Shown piece by piece: positions 21,927 through 36,418 of a DNA stretch of 64,000 nucleotides; position 1 is the stretch's first letter, and each line of letters starts with the position of its first letter. The notes beneath the pieces are model-generated. The model made no database searches. It was not told the origin of the DNA and saw only the letters and a list, made by a program, of their open reading frames with translations. Origin of the DNA: Heterobasidion occidentale (lineage: Eukaryota > Basidiomycota > Agaricomycetes > Russulales > Bondarzewiaceae); NCBI GenBank assembly GCA_039111635.1, contig JBCAQO010000010.1:1364001-1428000 (forward strand). The letters are read 5' to 3'. A program made the translations under genes and the position numbers.

Positions 21927-23557
21927 GTTGAGAGGGGATGGCAAAGGATGGCGGACATCCGATGGACTCACACGGTTTCTTCTTTAAATCTTCGTCGTGT
22001 CGCTTCTTTTTATGTCGTAGATCGCTATCGATCCAAATCTATCACTCTTTCTCTCCTCTCCGCACCCTGCAACGCCATTCCTTGATGTCCCGTGTTACAC
22101 AGACAATGGCACGTACCGCGAAGTTTACTTTCCAAACAGTTTATTGGCCTCGTCCGGCAAGGGAAGCTGGACACCGATGCTGACAACTGAAAGCAAGCAT
22201 GACATGAATGCAACGATTCCTTCCTGGCTAGGACGCCTCGATACCTCTTGATACAAGGAGAAGATTGAGGAAGAAGAGACGGAGAACGCAAGGATATCCA
22301 TAGCACGTGCTACCGTCGCGGCGCTGTCATTCACGTTGCGTGATGGAAGTCTGCCGTGCATGGAACCTAGCTAGGACGGCGAACACTCGGCGAACCTTTC
22401 CTTTCGCTCTGAGCTTTGGCGCAGTAGCCATCCACCATACAGTCGTCCTCCATTCAATCATCTTGCGTCATAAATTGCCGCACTCGCGGAAAGCTGAAAC
22501 ATCTTCACTCAAACTGGCCGCGTTCAGAAGAGGTCGAGGATGAAGACAGAGATGAAGACAGAGAATCTCGAAGACGACGAAGACGACGAACACGGTGATG
22601 TTCGACTTCTCAAGTTCTCAACGATCTCCTTGCGTCGACTTGTGAGGTCGTCAGAAATGCGCAATCGAAACCCATCTTATCCCGACCGAGGGTAATGACT
22701 TGCTCTGGGCAATGATTGAGTCTCTCGCTCTCCTCTGAATTCGGTCTACTCACATGAAAGTAACGACGAGTCGGGATGACTTGCATCGAAAACGGTAGAC
22801 ATTCTCGTGAGCGATCTTTAGCCTGACACTCTCATCAGGGCTGACTCTCCGCCGTAGCATGCGATGTTGAATGGGACGCAGACATATTGCGCAGCCCCGT
22901 CTTACACAAGTGCAAAACGATCTAGACTTTGAAATGGCCGGGTAACTTGCTGCATGAATACTTACAATGCTCAAATATGTCGAGTTGCCATTTGCGCGTC
23001 AAGATTGGTATGAGCATAAGGACCACCTACAACCGGTAGATTGGAACTCTTACACGACTGGTTCTCATTCCGTGAAGTATCGCCACGATTGTACGATTCC
23101 CTCGAGTCTTGAGAAAGTCCAGCTACGGGAATGATCGGGTTAGACGTGGACATACTACCGTTATCCCATTGTTGATCATGATAAACCGGTATGTGCGACA
23201 GTGCATTGTATCCCTTTCACCCATCATTCGTCCTACGGCTCACCGCAAAGCACCGCAATCTCGATAAATGGGTAGATGAAGACTCCCCTATCGTGGATTT
23301 TCCCACTCGGCATAAGTAGGCACGTACGGCACACAGGTTTTACCTGGTTCCCGGTGAGACTATGCTGTCAACCGTTGTCTAAACTCCCTCATCTCAGCAT
23401 GGCTTGATCCTCGGCTGCCGCTAAAACGAGTAACAGTGTATACACGGAGACATTCTCACTACCACCGATCTTCGTAGCTTCCCTTGCCTTATTCTGAAGA
23501 AACTCCCAGAGATGTCCTAATAAAACCTCGTTTTCTCCCGGCGCCCTCAACCATTCA
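21927..23557. other. 1.6 kb region without a well-supported gene
   Basis: Two small minus-strand frames deserve mention: 22125..22361 (78 codons, with a hydrophobic stretch IVAFMSCLLSVVS) and 22971..23153 (60 codons, starting MSTSNPIIPVAGL, polar). Neither has recognisable homology or clear splice partners. Nothing else is seen. Confidence 0.35.
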
Positions 23558-24395
23558 ATGCAGAACACGAACAATCTCCCTGATATGACTCCCGCTTCGC
23601 GAGAGCTCATCAATATGTCCTCCCCCGCATCCTCTAGCGACACCATCTCCGTCGCGCAACAAGCCACCACGCCGTCACCTGTTCCTACCTCCGCTCAACG
23701 CGCAGCTCAACTCTCTGAGTGCTTTTCCAGCATCGCAGAACATCTCGCCCATGCATCGTCTTTGTTCGCTCTCCCACCGATCTCGGCGGCTGTAGAGAGC
23801 AGCACCGGAGCACCACGGTCTGTGTGCGATCATCAGATGGACCTTGCAGAGGTCTCCGCTCGTCTCGTGGCGATAGAACAAACGCAAGCAGTACTTCGTG
23901 CTGATATCGATGCCGTCCAGAGACTGCTCGCAGGGGCGCAGTTGGTAGATGCACGGCCAGGGCCCTCAGAGGCCGATCTCGAGACAAAGATCAACGAGAT
24001 AATGGACACAATAAAACTAGAGTGACTACTCTCTCTCCGTCTATATTCTTCTCAGATTGCTCTGAACTGAAATGGGTCCGCACGGGTTTGAAGCCAGGTT
24101 CGCCTGTACGCACGTCTGCACAACGCGATGGCAGTCATACCGAAGATGCCGATCATGGCGCCACCGACATCGAATGGAAAACCGCCGCCGAATTTCCCAA
24201 ATACCAAGGGCGAGTTCGAGCACCTTACCAGTGTGTCTCCGTTCCTCATCGTCATTGACTGCCGGTCCAACACTAGATGACGTGTTTTCAGGAGAGCGCT
24301 ACGAAGCAATCTTGAAGGCGTATGGTCAGTCTGTCAAGGGAGATACAGAGGCGAAGAAGCAGGCGCTTAGGGTCTTTATTGGGCTACCAGCCTAG
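23558..24395 (+). CDS. Coiled-coil protein of a basidiomycete-specific type
   Basis: Three exons: 23558..24021, 24094..24230, 24292..24395; 234 residues. The second exon joins after a 72-nt intron (GTGACT...TTGAAG) and gives VRLYARLHNAM followed by PPPNFPNTKGEFEHLT. The third gives RYEAILKAYGQSVKG and ends in FIGLPA. This order (coiled coil, ARLHN-like motif, FPxTxxxFExLT, then a small AYGxPxxGxxxxKR unit) resembles uncharacterised proteins I remember as common in Agaricomycetes; no function is known to me. The middle third (about residues 90-150) is heptad-like and should form a coiled coil. The start is the first ATG, although a second one 19 codons on is possible. Confidence 0.7.
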
Positions 24396-24827
24396 GGCAC
24401 TGTCGAATGTCAATGAATGCGCCGGGGAAATACTACGTTAGACTTGGGAAACACTCACCGACGATGGGTGTCAGGTTATATCGGCATCGCTTGCTTCAAT
24501 ATGATGGGTGATGGACAGCTAAACGAGTGATCGATCTGTTGAAGAGGTGCAACAAACTACATGAATATATCGAAGACCAAACATGGGAGTTATGAACGCT
24601 CGGCTACCAAAATTGGGCATTCACCTTCCATATCAAGGAATTTGTCAAAGATTCCAGCACGGATGGCATCGGATGATATTCAGAGTGGAGTAACTAAGTA
24701 GAGAACTAGATGAATGCTAGGTTAAATGCGGGTATGTACGAAAGGGTATCCCGATGCTATCCAGAGCAGGTCTACGTATACGCAAGCGTCAGTATGGGTT
24801 AGAAAAACCGGCCATTCATCTGTTACT
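24396..24827. other. Intergenic between convergent genes
   Basis: 3' flanks of the coiled-coil gene and PPX1. No coding signal seen. Confidence 0.5.
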
Positions 24828-26243
24828 CTACTTTGTTTCATTACCTTCAATAATGCTCCTGACCAGAGGCGCGGTGACCTTTCTTGTAGCATCCGCGTTG
24901 CCTTGTTTGTACACGCGGACCGCGAATCCCTCCGGCATCCCGTCTCCTCCATATTTCCGCAAGTCTACCGACTTGACCTTGAGCTCCTTGCTCTGCTCTA
25001 GACCCTTCCACAAGCGGCTCGTAAGCTCCGCATCGCCTTCATGAATGAACCAGAGCATTTCGCGCTTGCCCTTTCCTTTCGTACCCCCGATTTTTGAGTC
25101 GTCACGAAAGGAAGTAAGAATTCCGAGCACGATCAAATTTCTCTCCTCGACCCATCCATGGATTGCAGACCAGAAACCTGGTTCAGTGGGCCCCCAGCCC
25201 TTCAGGCTGCGTGGGACAGACGCGAGGCCAACCTGAATCGTGGATGAAGGCGCCCATGAAGGCGTCCATGTGTACTCTTTGTAGTCTCGGCGTAGAAGGT
25301 CTCGTGTGCTGAGATGTGACACAGAATTCTTCTTCGTCTGTAGGGCAGCTGTTAGATGTTGAATAACAGAAAGATCCTGGAGCGAAGATTCTTGGGGCGA
25401 GGAAGTGGGTCTGGAGGAAGTGGACATCGCAAAAACAGATTTTGTGGGTGAATGGGCGTCGGCGATTTTGGATCGAAGAGCCAACCGTGCAGCAGACTCG
25501 CGGTCAACCGTTTCGGCCTTGCCGCCTGATTTCAAACCGTTCGTGTCGATGAGGATGGCACACAGGAGGAGTTTCGCAAGTTCAGCAGGGAGGTTGTCCG
25601 GACTTGCCTGTGAGAGAATACGCGTAACCAGAGAGGAGCAACTGCCTGTTGGCACGACGATCATACGCGGGTCTGCCGACTGTGTATACAGCCCCTCATC
25701 CTCATGATGGTCAATCACCGCAACGACCCGCGCGTTGGGACTGGCCTCTATAAACCGCCTACCGAGACGATTGTGATCTACAAGAGCGTATTTGTCTGTC
25801 GGGAAAGGAGGGAGTTCGTCGGAATAAAGGAGATCCCTCGACGGGTTGATTCCAGCGAGGGAGAGCGCATGGAGGTTTTCAGCGCGAAGAGACATGTCTG
25901 CCTGGGATGTCTGGATGAGGGGGATCGTGAGGGCCTGGCGCGCCGTGGTGGCATGCCATGCATAGGCTATCGAGCTCGCCAGTGAATCCAGATCTAAGAA
26001 AAAGGGACAGTACCTGAGATATGTTTATTGTGGGAACGCTAAACTGTCATGCATACCTCCGGATTCGTTTCCCATCACCATTGTCCATTGCCGCGACTGG
26101 CCCTGCTCGACTGCCTTCAGATAATTTACCTTCTGAAGGTGGAGGAAGTGAGAGAGGTTCGTCGGGGCCTTCGCAACCTCCGTGTCGAGAGTCACGGGCT
26201 TTTCCGCAGGAGGTTTGCGGGCGAAGACGGAGAGTCTACGCAT
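24828..26243 (-). CDS. PPX1: Exopolyphosphatase (DHH/DHHA2 family)
   Basis: Two exons (complement): 26057..26243 and 24828..25993, with a 63-nt intron; 450 residues. Motifs in order: GNES|GDLDSLASS (the nucleotidyl-metal Asp motif, split by the intron), LVDHNRLG, VIDHHEDEG (the DHH motif), PTGSCSSLVT and DTNGLK. The DHHA2 domain occupies the C-terminal half. Known role: processive hydrolysis of terminal phosphate from inorganic polyphosphate in the cytosol, with some enzymes also hydrolysing adenosine tetraphosphate. The length is close to the fungal family (about 400 residues), with extra low-complexity Ser/Thr sequence between the domains (around SSRPTSSPQESS). Confidence 0.92.
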
Positions 26244-27169
26244 AGGTTGGAGGGGTGCACGGCTTGGAGGAGGTTTGCATCCGCAGAGTGCTCGGTGACG
26301 GAATATACCTCTCGGTTCAAGCTCCGCATAATGAATTCGGCCAGCTCGGACCTCTCCGCCAAGGGACGCGATCCCCGTTCGCTTCCCATTGCCATCGTCT
26401 CCGTAGCCGTGGCTCCCAAATCCTGCTTTCCCAACATTGTTTTCGCATTACAGATCCTGGCACAGGGCAATCAGTCGATGTGCTTTTCATGAGAAAACTG
26501 GACATCCGTTCAGGAAATGCGAGGCCCACGCCCTCTGCGACGCGTGCCAGAAAACTGCGGTTGCTTACGGGTCCGAAGAACCATCAGAAACATTCTTCAG
26601 AAATTAATTGTATTTCGGTCCCCAGAGCACCACAGAGCACCATGCAAATCATTTGAGCCACGGTAAGAGCCATCGTCATACAAAACATGTAAGTAGGTCC
26701 GTAGGAGCGATTTGTCTCCGAATCACTACCCCACGACTTCTCAAGTATCCAGACCTGTCCAGACTAGATCTTCCTCTCCAGACGACGAAAGGTTCTTGGT
26801 GGAATTAACCAACGATGTGCCGACAGAGCTGAAGGACTGGCATCCAAAGCCCCTTGTATACCTCCACCAGCCCAATAAGCACAACATCACCACGAGTAAT
26901 GCCACCTACGCCAATCTTCCACTCGCTTTTGGACGACCTTTTAGCATCGTGTTGCTAGGTTGGATAAGGAGTCAAGACCTTTGAGATGAAGAGTGCAAAT
27001 GGAAGCATACCACTAGGAATGCATCCACAGCAAGCCCAAGGCGGCGCGCGCATTCTGCTAGAGTGATTCCCCCGCCTCTACCACCATCTATCGTCGACAA
27101 CTGCGCAGTCCAGGATGGGTATCCGGGCCACTGAATCTACGAAATATCAGCATCATATACCTTTGGTGA
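26244..27169. other. Intergenic, no supported gene
   Basis: Upstream of PPX1. A plus-strand frame at 26712..26984 (90 codons) has no recognisable content and no splice context, and is not called. Confidence 0.4.
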
Positions 27170-27681
27170 TCAATAGTCGAGAGGACAAACATGTAGTGTA
27201 ACATAGGGCGAAAAAGAGGCTCCGAAGGACGCAGCTTCGTCACATCCTTTCAGAGTATAGCCTCTGTTTGCAATCGCGTCTGATACGGGTAACCCGATGG
27301 TTCCGTCCAGATTCACAAAGAATTTTGTTGGGGCGAGGTGAGCTTGACTAGCTGTAGATCGCTCCCTCTCGGCTCCGAACAAGGCGGGTGATGTCCACGT
27401 AGTCTGGTGTACAACCACGCCTCGTGCGTTGTTGACCGCGTAGTCGAGTGGGTCACGTACTCCGTATGAGCTCCCCTTCTGGAGATAAAACGCGCAACTC
27501 CCTTCGTCGTAAGTGGCGGGGATTGGCTCGGGATGAGGCGGGACGCCCGGAAAAGAGCGGAAGAAGCGTTCAGCGGCTCCTGATCCAAAGCAACGAGCCA
27601 GGTAGCCGTCCAGAAGCAGATCTGGGATCATGTGGACATTGTCGTTCAACATATCGATGTCAAAAATTTCCTAGAAGAAAG
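27170..27681 (-). CDS. Unrecognised protein, 3' exon with unresolved 5' part
   Basis: An exon beginning after a clear acceptor (TTCTTCTAG) near 27681 codes EIFDIDMLNDNVHMIPDLLL and continues about 170 codons to a stop at 27170. The sequence has a globular, non-repetitive amino-acid mix with a Gly/Pro-rich centre. Short open pieces upstream on the same strand, for example about 27935-28010 (core YRIYVARIDMSRMAQKTGCD), look like further exons. I could not find phase-compatible joins, so the gene may extend to about 28100 or even be continuous with the next feature. No family is recognised. Confidence 0.4.
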
Positions 27682-28261
27682 GAGATCATAGTCAGTAGCA
27701 GAGCGTTGAATCCACTGAGCGTCGTACTTAGTAAGACCGAGCGGAGACCTGGGGAGTGTTCAATTATTCGGGTTCATTTAAAGGTGTCTCTAAAGCTACT
27801 TAACTCAACCATGCCAATAACGCCAACAAGCACTGGCAGAACCACTTGTCGCTTCTTCACCAAGGACCACAGCAGACAGACATTGTATGAAACCTCAGTT
27901 CGGTGTTGTGGCTTACCGCTGGTGTGAATGGCATCACAACCTGTCTTCTGGGCCATGCGGCTCATATCGATGCGCGCTACGTATATACGATAGCAATCAT
28001 CTGACTGAGATCCCTACAGTCCTCAGCGCTCAGCCTCCGCATCGGAGAGCCAAATTACCAGCACTGTGGTATCAGAGCGCAAGGGGCAGTGATGTATGCA
28101 TGAACTGAGGAGCGCTCGCAAACTCACCTGTCGCCTGGCGCTTATCCATCATGAAGGAACAAACATAGAACAGAAGACGTCGTGAAAAGCATAGTGTTCT
28201 TCCATACCAGCAGCCCAGCGGTCGAGGCAAGGTACACTGATGGAAGACTACAGCACAATGA

Positions 28262-28906
28262 TCAGAACGTCTCAGGTAAGGATAGCGAATTCTGTGCAGA
28301 AAAAAAACAGACATCCCGAGTGCACTTTGGCAATAAGCAGAACAAGAACACTAGATAATTAAAACAGACTACATACATCGACAGGGAAGAAGAGTATAAG
28401 CAGCGCTGTGAAACCGATCATACACCAATCAAACAACATTCTCTCGGGGCTGACTGGCAGAATGTTCCTGTAACGATTCGATCTCATCAGAGTTCTGAAC
28501 ATCGACGATAACCACTCCAACAGCTGCGTGCCGCTCACCCGAAGGAATGCATCTCCTCTAGACGACATCGCCCCTTGCACGCCCTCGCTTTCTGACTTCG
28601 GTGGCTCTGCACCACTAGAGTGTTGTGGTCTTCGCCGACGCGGCATGCCGCAAACCAATAACAAAGACCACACAAGCACGCCAAAACAAACGAGGCGCCG
28701 ATGAGACTCCCTGTGCGCAGACGTGAGTGATAAAGCATACATATGCCTGACAAGTGCAAGCTTTCACCTATTACAATGCCCGCGATGGTGCCGATCTTTC
28801 CACGGATGGTACTGAAGGGGGACTTCTTTCCCTCAACGCCGATGGGCACTGTCCACAGCACATAAATTAAGAGCGCCAGAGGTTTGAAAGATGGTGTTGG
28901 AGACAT
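28262..28906 (-). CDS. Small membrane protein with signal peptide
   Basis: Proposed exons (complement): 28768..28906, 28539..28710, 28377..28467, 28262..28291; 143 residues. The start (MSPTPSFKPLALLIYVLWTV) looks like a signal peptide or first membrane helix. A second hydrophobic stretch is rich in Cys (FVLACLCGLCYWF). A third lies near the end (MIGFTALLILFF). The last small exon is weakly supported; the third exon could instead join other downstream exons and make this the N-terminal part of the gene ending at 27170. No family is recognised. Confidence 0.4.
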
Positions 28907-29398
28907 GGTATGGTCAGTCAGTAGATAACAAAAAGTATCCGCATGACAGCGCCGACGCATGAGGCAAATAGCGCCGGTCAACGGTAACACAGCAGCGTAG
29001 CTTCCATCAACAGCACTCAGAGGTGACGCATCCTAGGAGAAGACCTGAGATCCGATACACGACTCAAAGGCATGCTTGTCCAATCGATCCTGCTCCCCAC
29101 ACGTCCCCACACGTCCCTCACGCGTCCTCACAGAAGGCCCGATGATCATTTCAAAGGCTGTGGCGGAGTAGAAGGAGTGAGGGAACAAGAGCCAACGCAA
29201 GAGAAGGACAAAAGGAGATCATAAGATGAAGGGCTGTTGGCATGAATTTCAAATTCACCGTCGAAGACTAGAAATTCACAAGTCACTCAAACCTACGCTT
29301 CAGAGGGCCTACATGATACACTTGAGCGATAAGTACGATGTCAGAGTAATACATGATACAAGAAGCAATACACCCAATCGGTACAATTATCGCAGCCA
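28907..29398. other. Intergenic, no gene seen
   Basis: Between the start of the small membrane-protein gene and the end of MCM4. Only short spurious frames. Confidence 0.5.
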
Positions 29399-32712
<3,314 letters not shown>

Positions 32713-32895
32713 GACGGTTGTAGAACAAAACGCGATCAATGCTCACGACACAAATGAGTGACGCGAAGAGGCGTGACAGAGTGTGACGAGACGCGTCAAG
32801 CAACTTCAGGGCAGGCTTATCTAACTTCGCAGATGCTGTACAGGACGGAGAGTTGTAAAAGGAAAAGGGGAAGGAAAAGAAAGAGAGCAAATAAG

Positions 32896-34450
32896 TTATG
32901 GAGATTTATCAGCTTTCCACTCCCTCACTTCCTCCTCGCTGACTAACCGGCCCTGTATTTCCTTCCCAACTTCTTCACTCAAATACCTGATCCGTTTCTC
33001 ATCAAGTCCGATGAGTGAAACATACACGCCTTTCATGAGGAGTGGGTACGAGCCAACGCGGACACCTTCGCTCTTGACACGCTCTTGCAAGGACGTCAAG
33101 TATGGCGCGATCGATGACTCGGGTAATCTACTCATTATATCAATAAGATTCGATGTGACCTCGCAAGAGACCTGACACTGACGATGTGAAAACTTGCTGC
33201 CGGAATGGACGCTCGCTCGCGGGTGGGAAAGGTAAGAAAGGCGTCAAGCCATCCAGCATCTTCTGGAACAAGCTGGGGATGCCTGGAAATACACACAGCT
33301 TTCCCTCTAATCGGATCACTGGCTATAACATGATATCCTTGTAAACGAGACAATGAAGTCAGATAGAACAATTCATGGAGCGCACCACCCAAATGTCCTT
33401 CGCAATGAATAAAACCTCGGCGCGGTCAGGAAACAGGGCCATGCGATCTCGCGCCTTCTTCTGCTCTTCTGATTGTTGCGTTCCCCAGGGGCGATTCTTA
33501 CTCATAGCAGCCATACGGCGTAATGTCTCGTCATGATAGGCAAGTGTCTGATTGAATGACTTGGCAAGGGATGCATAGGTAATATCTGCAGATATGTTCA
33601 GTAAGTGTCGCATGAAGTTGCGATGGTTTTAAACGATTCCTTCAACGCAAAGGCTACGAGAAAATGGTAGATTGAATAAAAAGACCAGCCCATTGTCCAC
33701 CAGGTCCATTGTAGGAAAAGACGATATCCAAACTATTTGAGGAATGCGCATATTTTTCTCGTGACACGGCATTTATTTTATGACTGAGGCAACAGAGAGA
33801 AGGCGATAACGCCACCTATGGGACAAGTATCACTCACCGTCGTGGGTGGGACCAATTCCGCCAGAAGTAATGACAAAGTCATACTTCTGCACCATCCTTC
33901 GGGATGCCTCGATGCTTTCGCATTCGGTAAGCTGGGTTTCAGCACAACGAAGATCACGGGCGACCTCGCCAGCATAAAGCGTAGCCGTATACATGCTCGT
34001 GAGGGGTGCGGGTCACTCACATATCTTCCTCCACGTCAGGGATCACCTCAATCTTCTTGCTACAAGACAAGGTTTCAAAAAGTTGCAAATAATTCACAGG
34101 GGCTACATACAGGTCGATTCCATTTTCAAAGCAATAACGAGCGAAGTAGTTTGAATTCTTGTCCAGTGTCTTTCCGTTCAGGATCTCATCCCTGCAATCG
34201 TGAGCAACAGCGTAGCGGTGATGCCAGGTAAATCCATAAGACCTAAAAATCATGACAGGTACTATATTGTACCCACGCACCCAATGATAAGCGCTGCTGC
34301 CGTCTTTATATACCGCCCCTCACCGAGTGGGTTCGCAGGAACTGGCGACAAGGGAAAGTCAAATTCTGAGACTGATGCAGTAGACATACGCCGAAAAGGA
34401 TGAGCGACTGCAGGAAGATGTCGATTGATAGAGAGCAAGCGAGAGAGCAT
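32896..34450 (-). CDS. Molybdopterin-binding-domain protein (FLAD1-like MPTb domain)
   Basis: Seven exons (complement): 34281..34450, 34111..34191, 34021..34059, 33838..33914, 33389..33585, 33183..33322, 32896..33130; 312 residues. The core matches a MoCF_biosynth domain: GDEILNGKTLDKNS, KKIEVIPDVEED, SRRMVQKYDFVITSGGIGPT followed by HDDITY, and CVFPGIPSLF. The stand-alone arrangement resembles the N-terminal domain of eukaryotic FAD synthase and CinA-like proteins; whether it acts on FAD, NMN or pyrophosphate cannot be told. The first residues (MLSRLLSINRHLPAVAHPFR) are basic and amphipathic, so mitochondrial targeting is likely; a second ATG (STASVSEF) could give a cytosolic form. Intron four is unusually long (252 nt, 33586..33837). 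Start is 168 bp from the divergent Obg gene. Confidence 0.85.
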
Positions 34451-34617
34451 AAACGTCGGCGCTGTTCCTCGCATTGGACTGTTGAGCACAGTGAGGGGAA
34501 TCGGGTGTCCGTTGTGCGAGGAGTCCAGCCAGGGCGTTACGTCATTTTCCATATTGGGAAACCCCCTTTCCCTCGCTTCCGCTGGCTCTCCGTCTGTTGA
34601 ACGGCAGCTAGGCTGTC

Positions 34618-36418
34618 ATGATCAACTGTTTCCAGCAGCAGACACTCGCGCGCATCCTTCGACGTCCATGCTGTAGTGCTCGGCGATATGCATCTTCGCC
34701 CTCGGAGCCATCAGGTTCTCGAGCACAGGGTTCGCAGACAGACGAGGACGCGCTAAAAGAGGCATTGTTTCGCAAGAGAAAAACAGACTGGAAACGGAGA
34801 CAAGGTGTGAGTTATCCGTTGTCAGATCCTCCCTTAGAATGGATTGATTGGTGTGACCTGTATGATAGGGACAAACTTTCCTTGACCATCTAATTGTCAA
34901 TATCCGTGCTGGTCCGTTCAATGCCTTAGCATTCAGACTCATTCTAACCATGTATCTATTAGGCAGAGGAGGGGATGGATGCGTTGCTTTTCACAGGGAG
35001 AAGTTTGTGCCATATGGACCCCCGTCTGGTGGAAATGGTGGTCGCGGAGGAGACGTCTACATTCTTCCAACACCTCATCTAACCTCACTCTCCACTGTTC
35101 CTAGAAAACTTCGCGGGAACCCGGCGCAAATGGAACGGGCACATGGCAGAATGGCAGGAATGGCGCGCCGCTGGTTATCAGGGTTCCACTGGGGACAGTC
35201 GTGCATGAGCTTACGGGCGACGACCCACGGCGTCAGAAAAACGAGTGGGAATCGGAGCAGGAGAGCTACGAGGGCTTGGACAAGGAAGATCGGAAACAGA
35301 AGTGGCGAGAGCGTCGGTGGGTGCATTATCCGGAATACGAGGACGACAACGTAGAGCGCTCGGCGTTCAAAGAAGCCGAGTGGAATCTAGTCAAGGCCGA
35401 GCGGGAAATGCGGATCGCGCGAAAACAGCGCGCTGCTCAGCCCATCTCTCTGGATCTTGACACGATGCAAAACGCGGAACAACCAGTGGAGGCGCCTCTT
35501 GGTCAGGGCAAACATGAGCACTTGGGGCATCTCGTGGCCACAGGCGGGCCGGGCGGGTACGGCAATCCTCATTTTCTCTCGACGACAAATCGTTCACCCA
35601 AGTTTGCGACGCGCGGGTATGACGGCGAGCGCGTGACGCTTGCCCTGGAGCTGAAAATTTTGGCCGACATTGGATTCGTAGGCATGCCGAATGCGGGGAA
35701 AAGTACGCTATTGCGGGCTCTCACGAGAGGACGAGCGAAGAGCGAAGTCGCGAGCTACGCATTTACCACGCTGAATCCAGTCGTGGGAGTGGTCCGCGTT
35801 GCAGAGGATGGGACGCTCCTCGGCAATGACCAGGAGATGGTCCACGATGAGACGTGGATAGAAGAACAACGAGAAAAGGAACTGATGGAGAGCGGCGCTT
35901 ATGCGGAAGCACGGACACGAAACCAATTGAAGCTGGACAAAGAGGAAGCTGAGGGATTTGTGCCTGGGGCAGTGGAGAGTTTCCGCTTTACTATCGCGGA
36001 TAATCCTGGACTCATCTCGCAAGCGTCCGAGAACGTTGGGCTTGGACACTCGTTCCTGCGATCAATGGAGCGTTCGCTGGCCCTGGTTTACGTTGTCGAC
36101 TTCTCGGACCCAGCCCCGTGGGACGAGATTCAGGTCTTGCGCGAAGAGCTGGAGAAGTACAAGCCGGGCATGAGCAACAAGGCGCAGATGGTCATCGCCA
36201 ACAAGGCCGACTTATTTGGAGCGTCAGGGGATGCAGCAGAGGTAGAAGCTGCAAGGCAAAAGCTCAGCCAGTTAGAAGATTTCGTCAAGCGGGAGCTAAG
36301 CATCGACGGACGGACGTTGGATGTGGTGCCGGTATCCGGCAAATACAGTCAAAACTTGGGAAAGATCGCGCACCTGATGCAACGCTATGTCGAGGCCGCG
36401 AGGAAATCTTCTCCATGA
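34618..36418 (+). CDS. MTG2: Obg/MTG2-type mitochondrial GTPase, with a probable frameshift
   Basis: Exons: 34618..34806, 34869..34911, 34963..36418. The N terminus ([16 protein letters not shown]) looks like a mitochondrial presequence. The Obg fold gives [15 protein letters not shown], then [20 protein letters not shown] and [11 protein letters not shown]. The G domain is complete: GMPNAGKST (G1), FTTLNP (G2), DNPG (G3), NKAD (G4) and VSGKY (G5). Between RGNP and the next conserved block ([11 protein letters not shown], then [10 protein letters not shown]) the frame changes by one base near 35123-35126 (CCCGGCGC). No intron that keeps the conserved sequence explains this, so a base appears to be missing there. 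An alternative 50-nt intron (35055..35104) would restore the frame but delete conserved residues. Known role: assembly of the large mitoribosomal subunit. Confidence 0.85.

Noticed and set aside
34807..34911. Premature stop after DKLSLTI in the Obg gene
   Set aside because: A GTGAGT donor at 34807 with an acceptor at 34868 gives the better, conserved [12 protein letters not shown] reading, so that frame is intronic.
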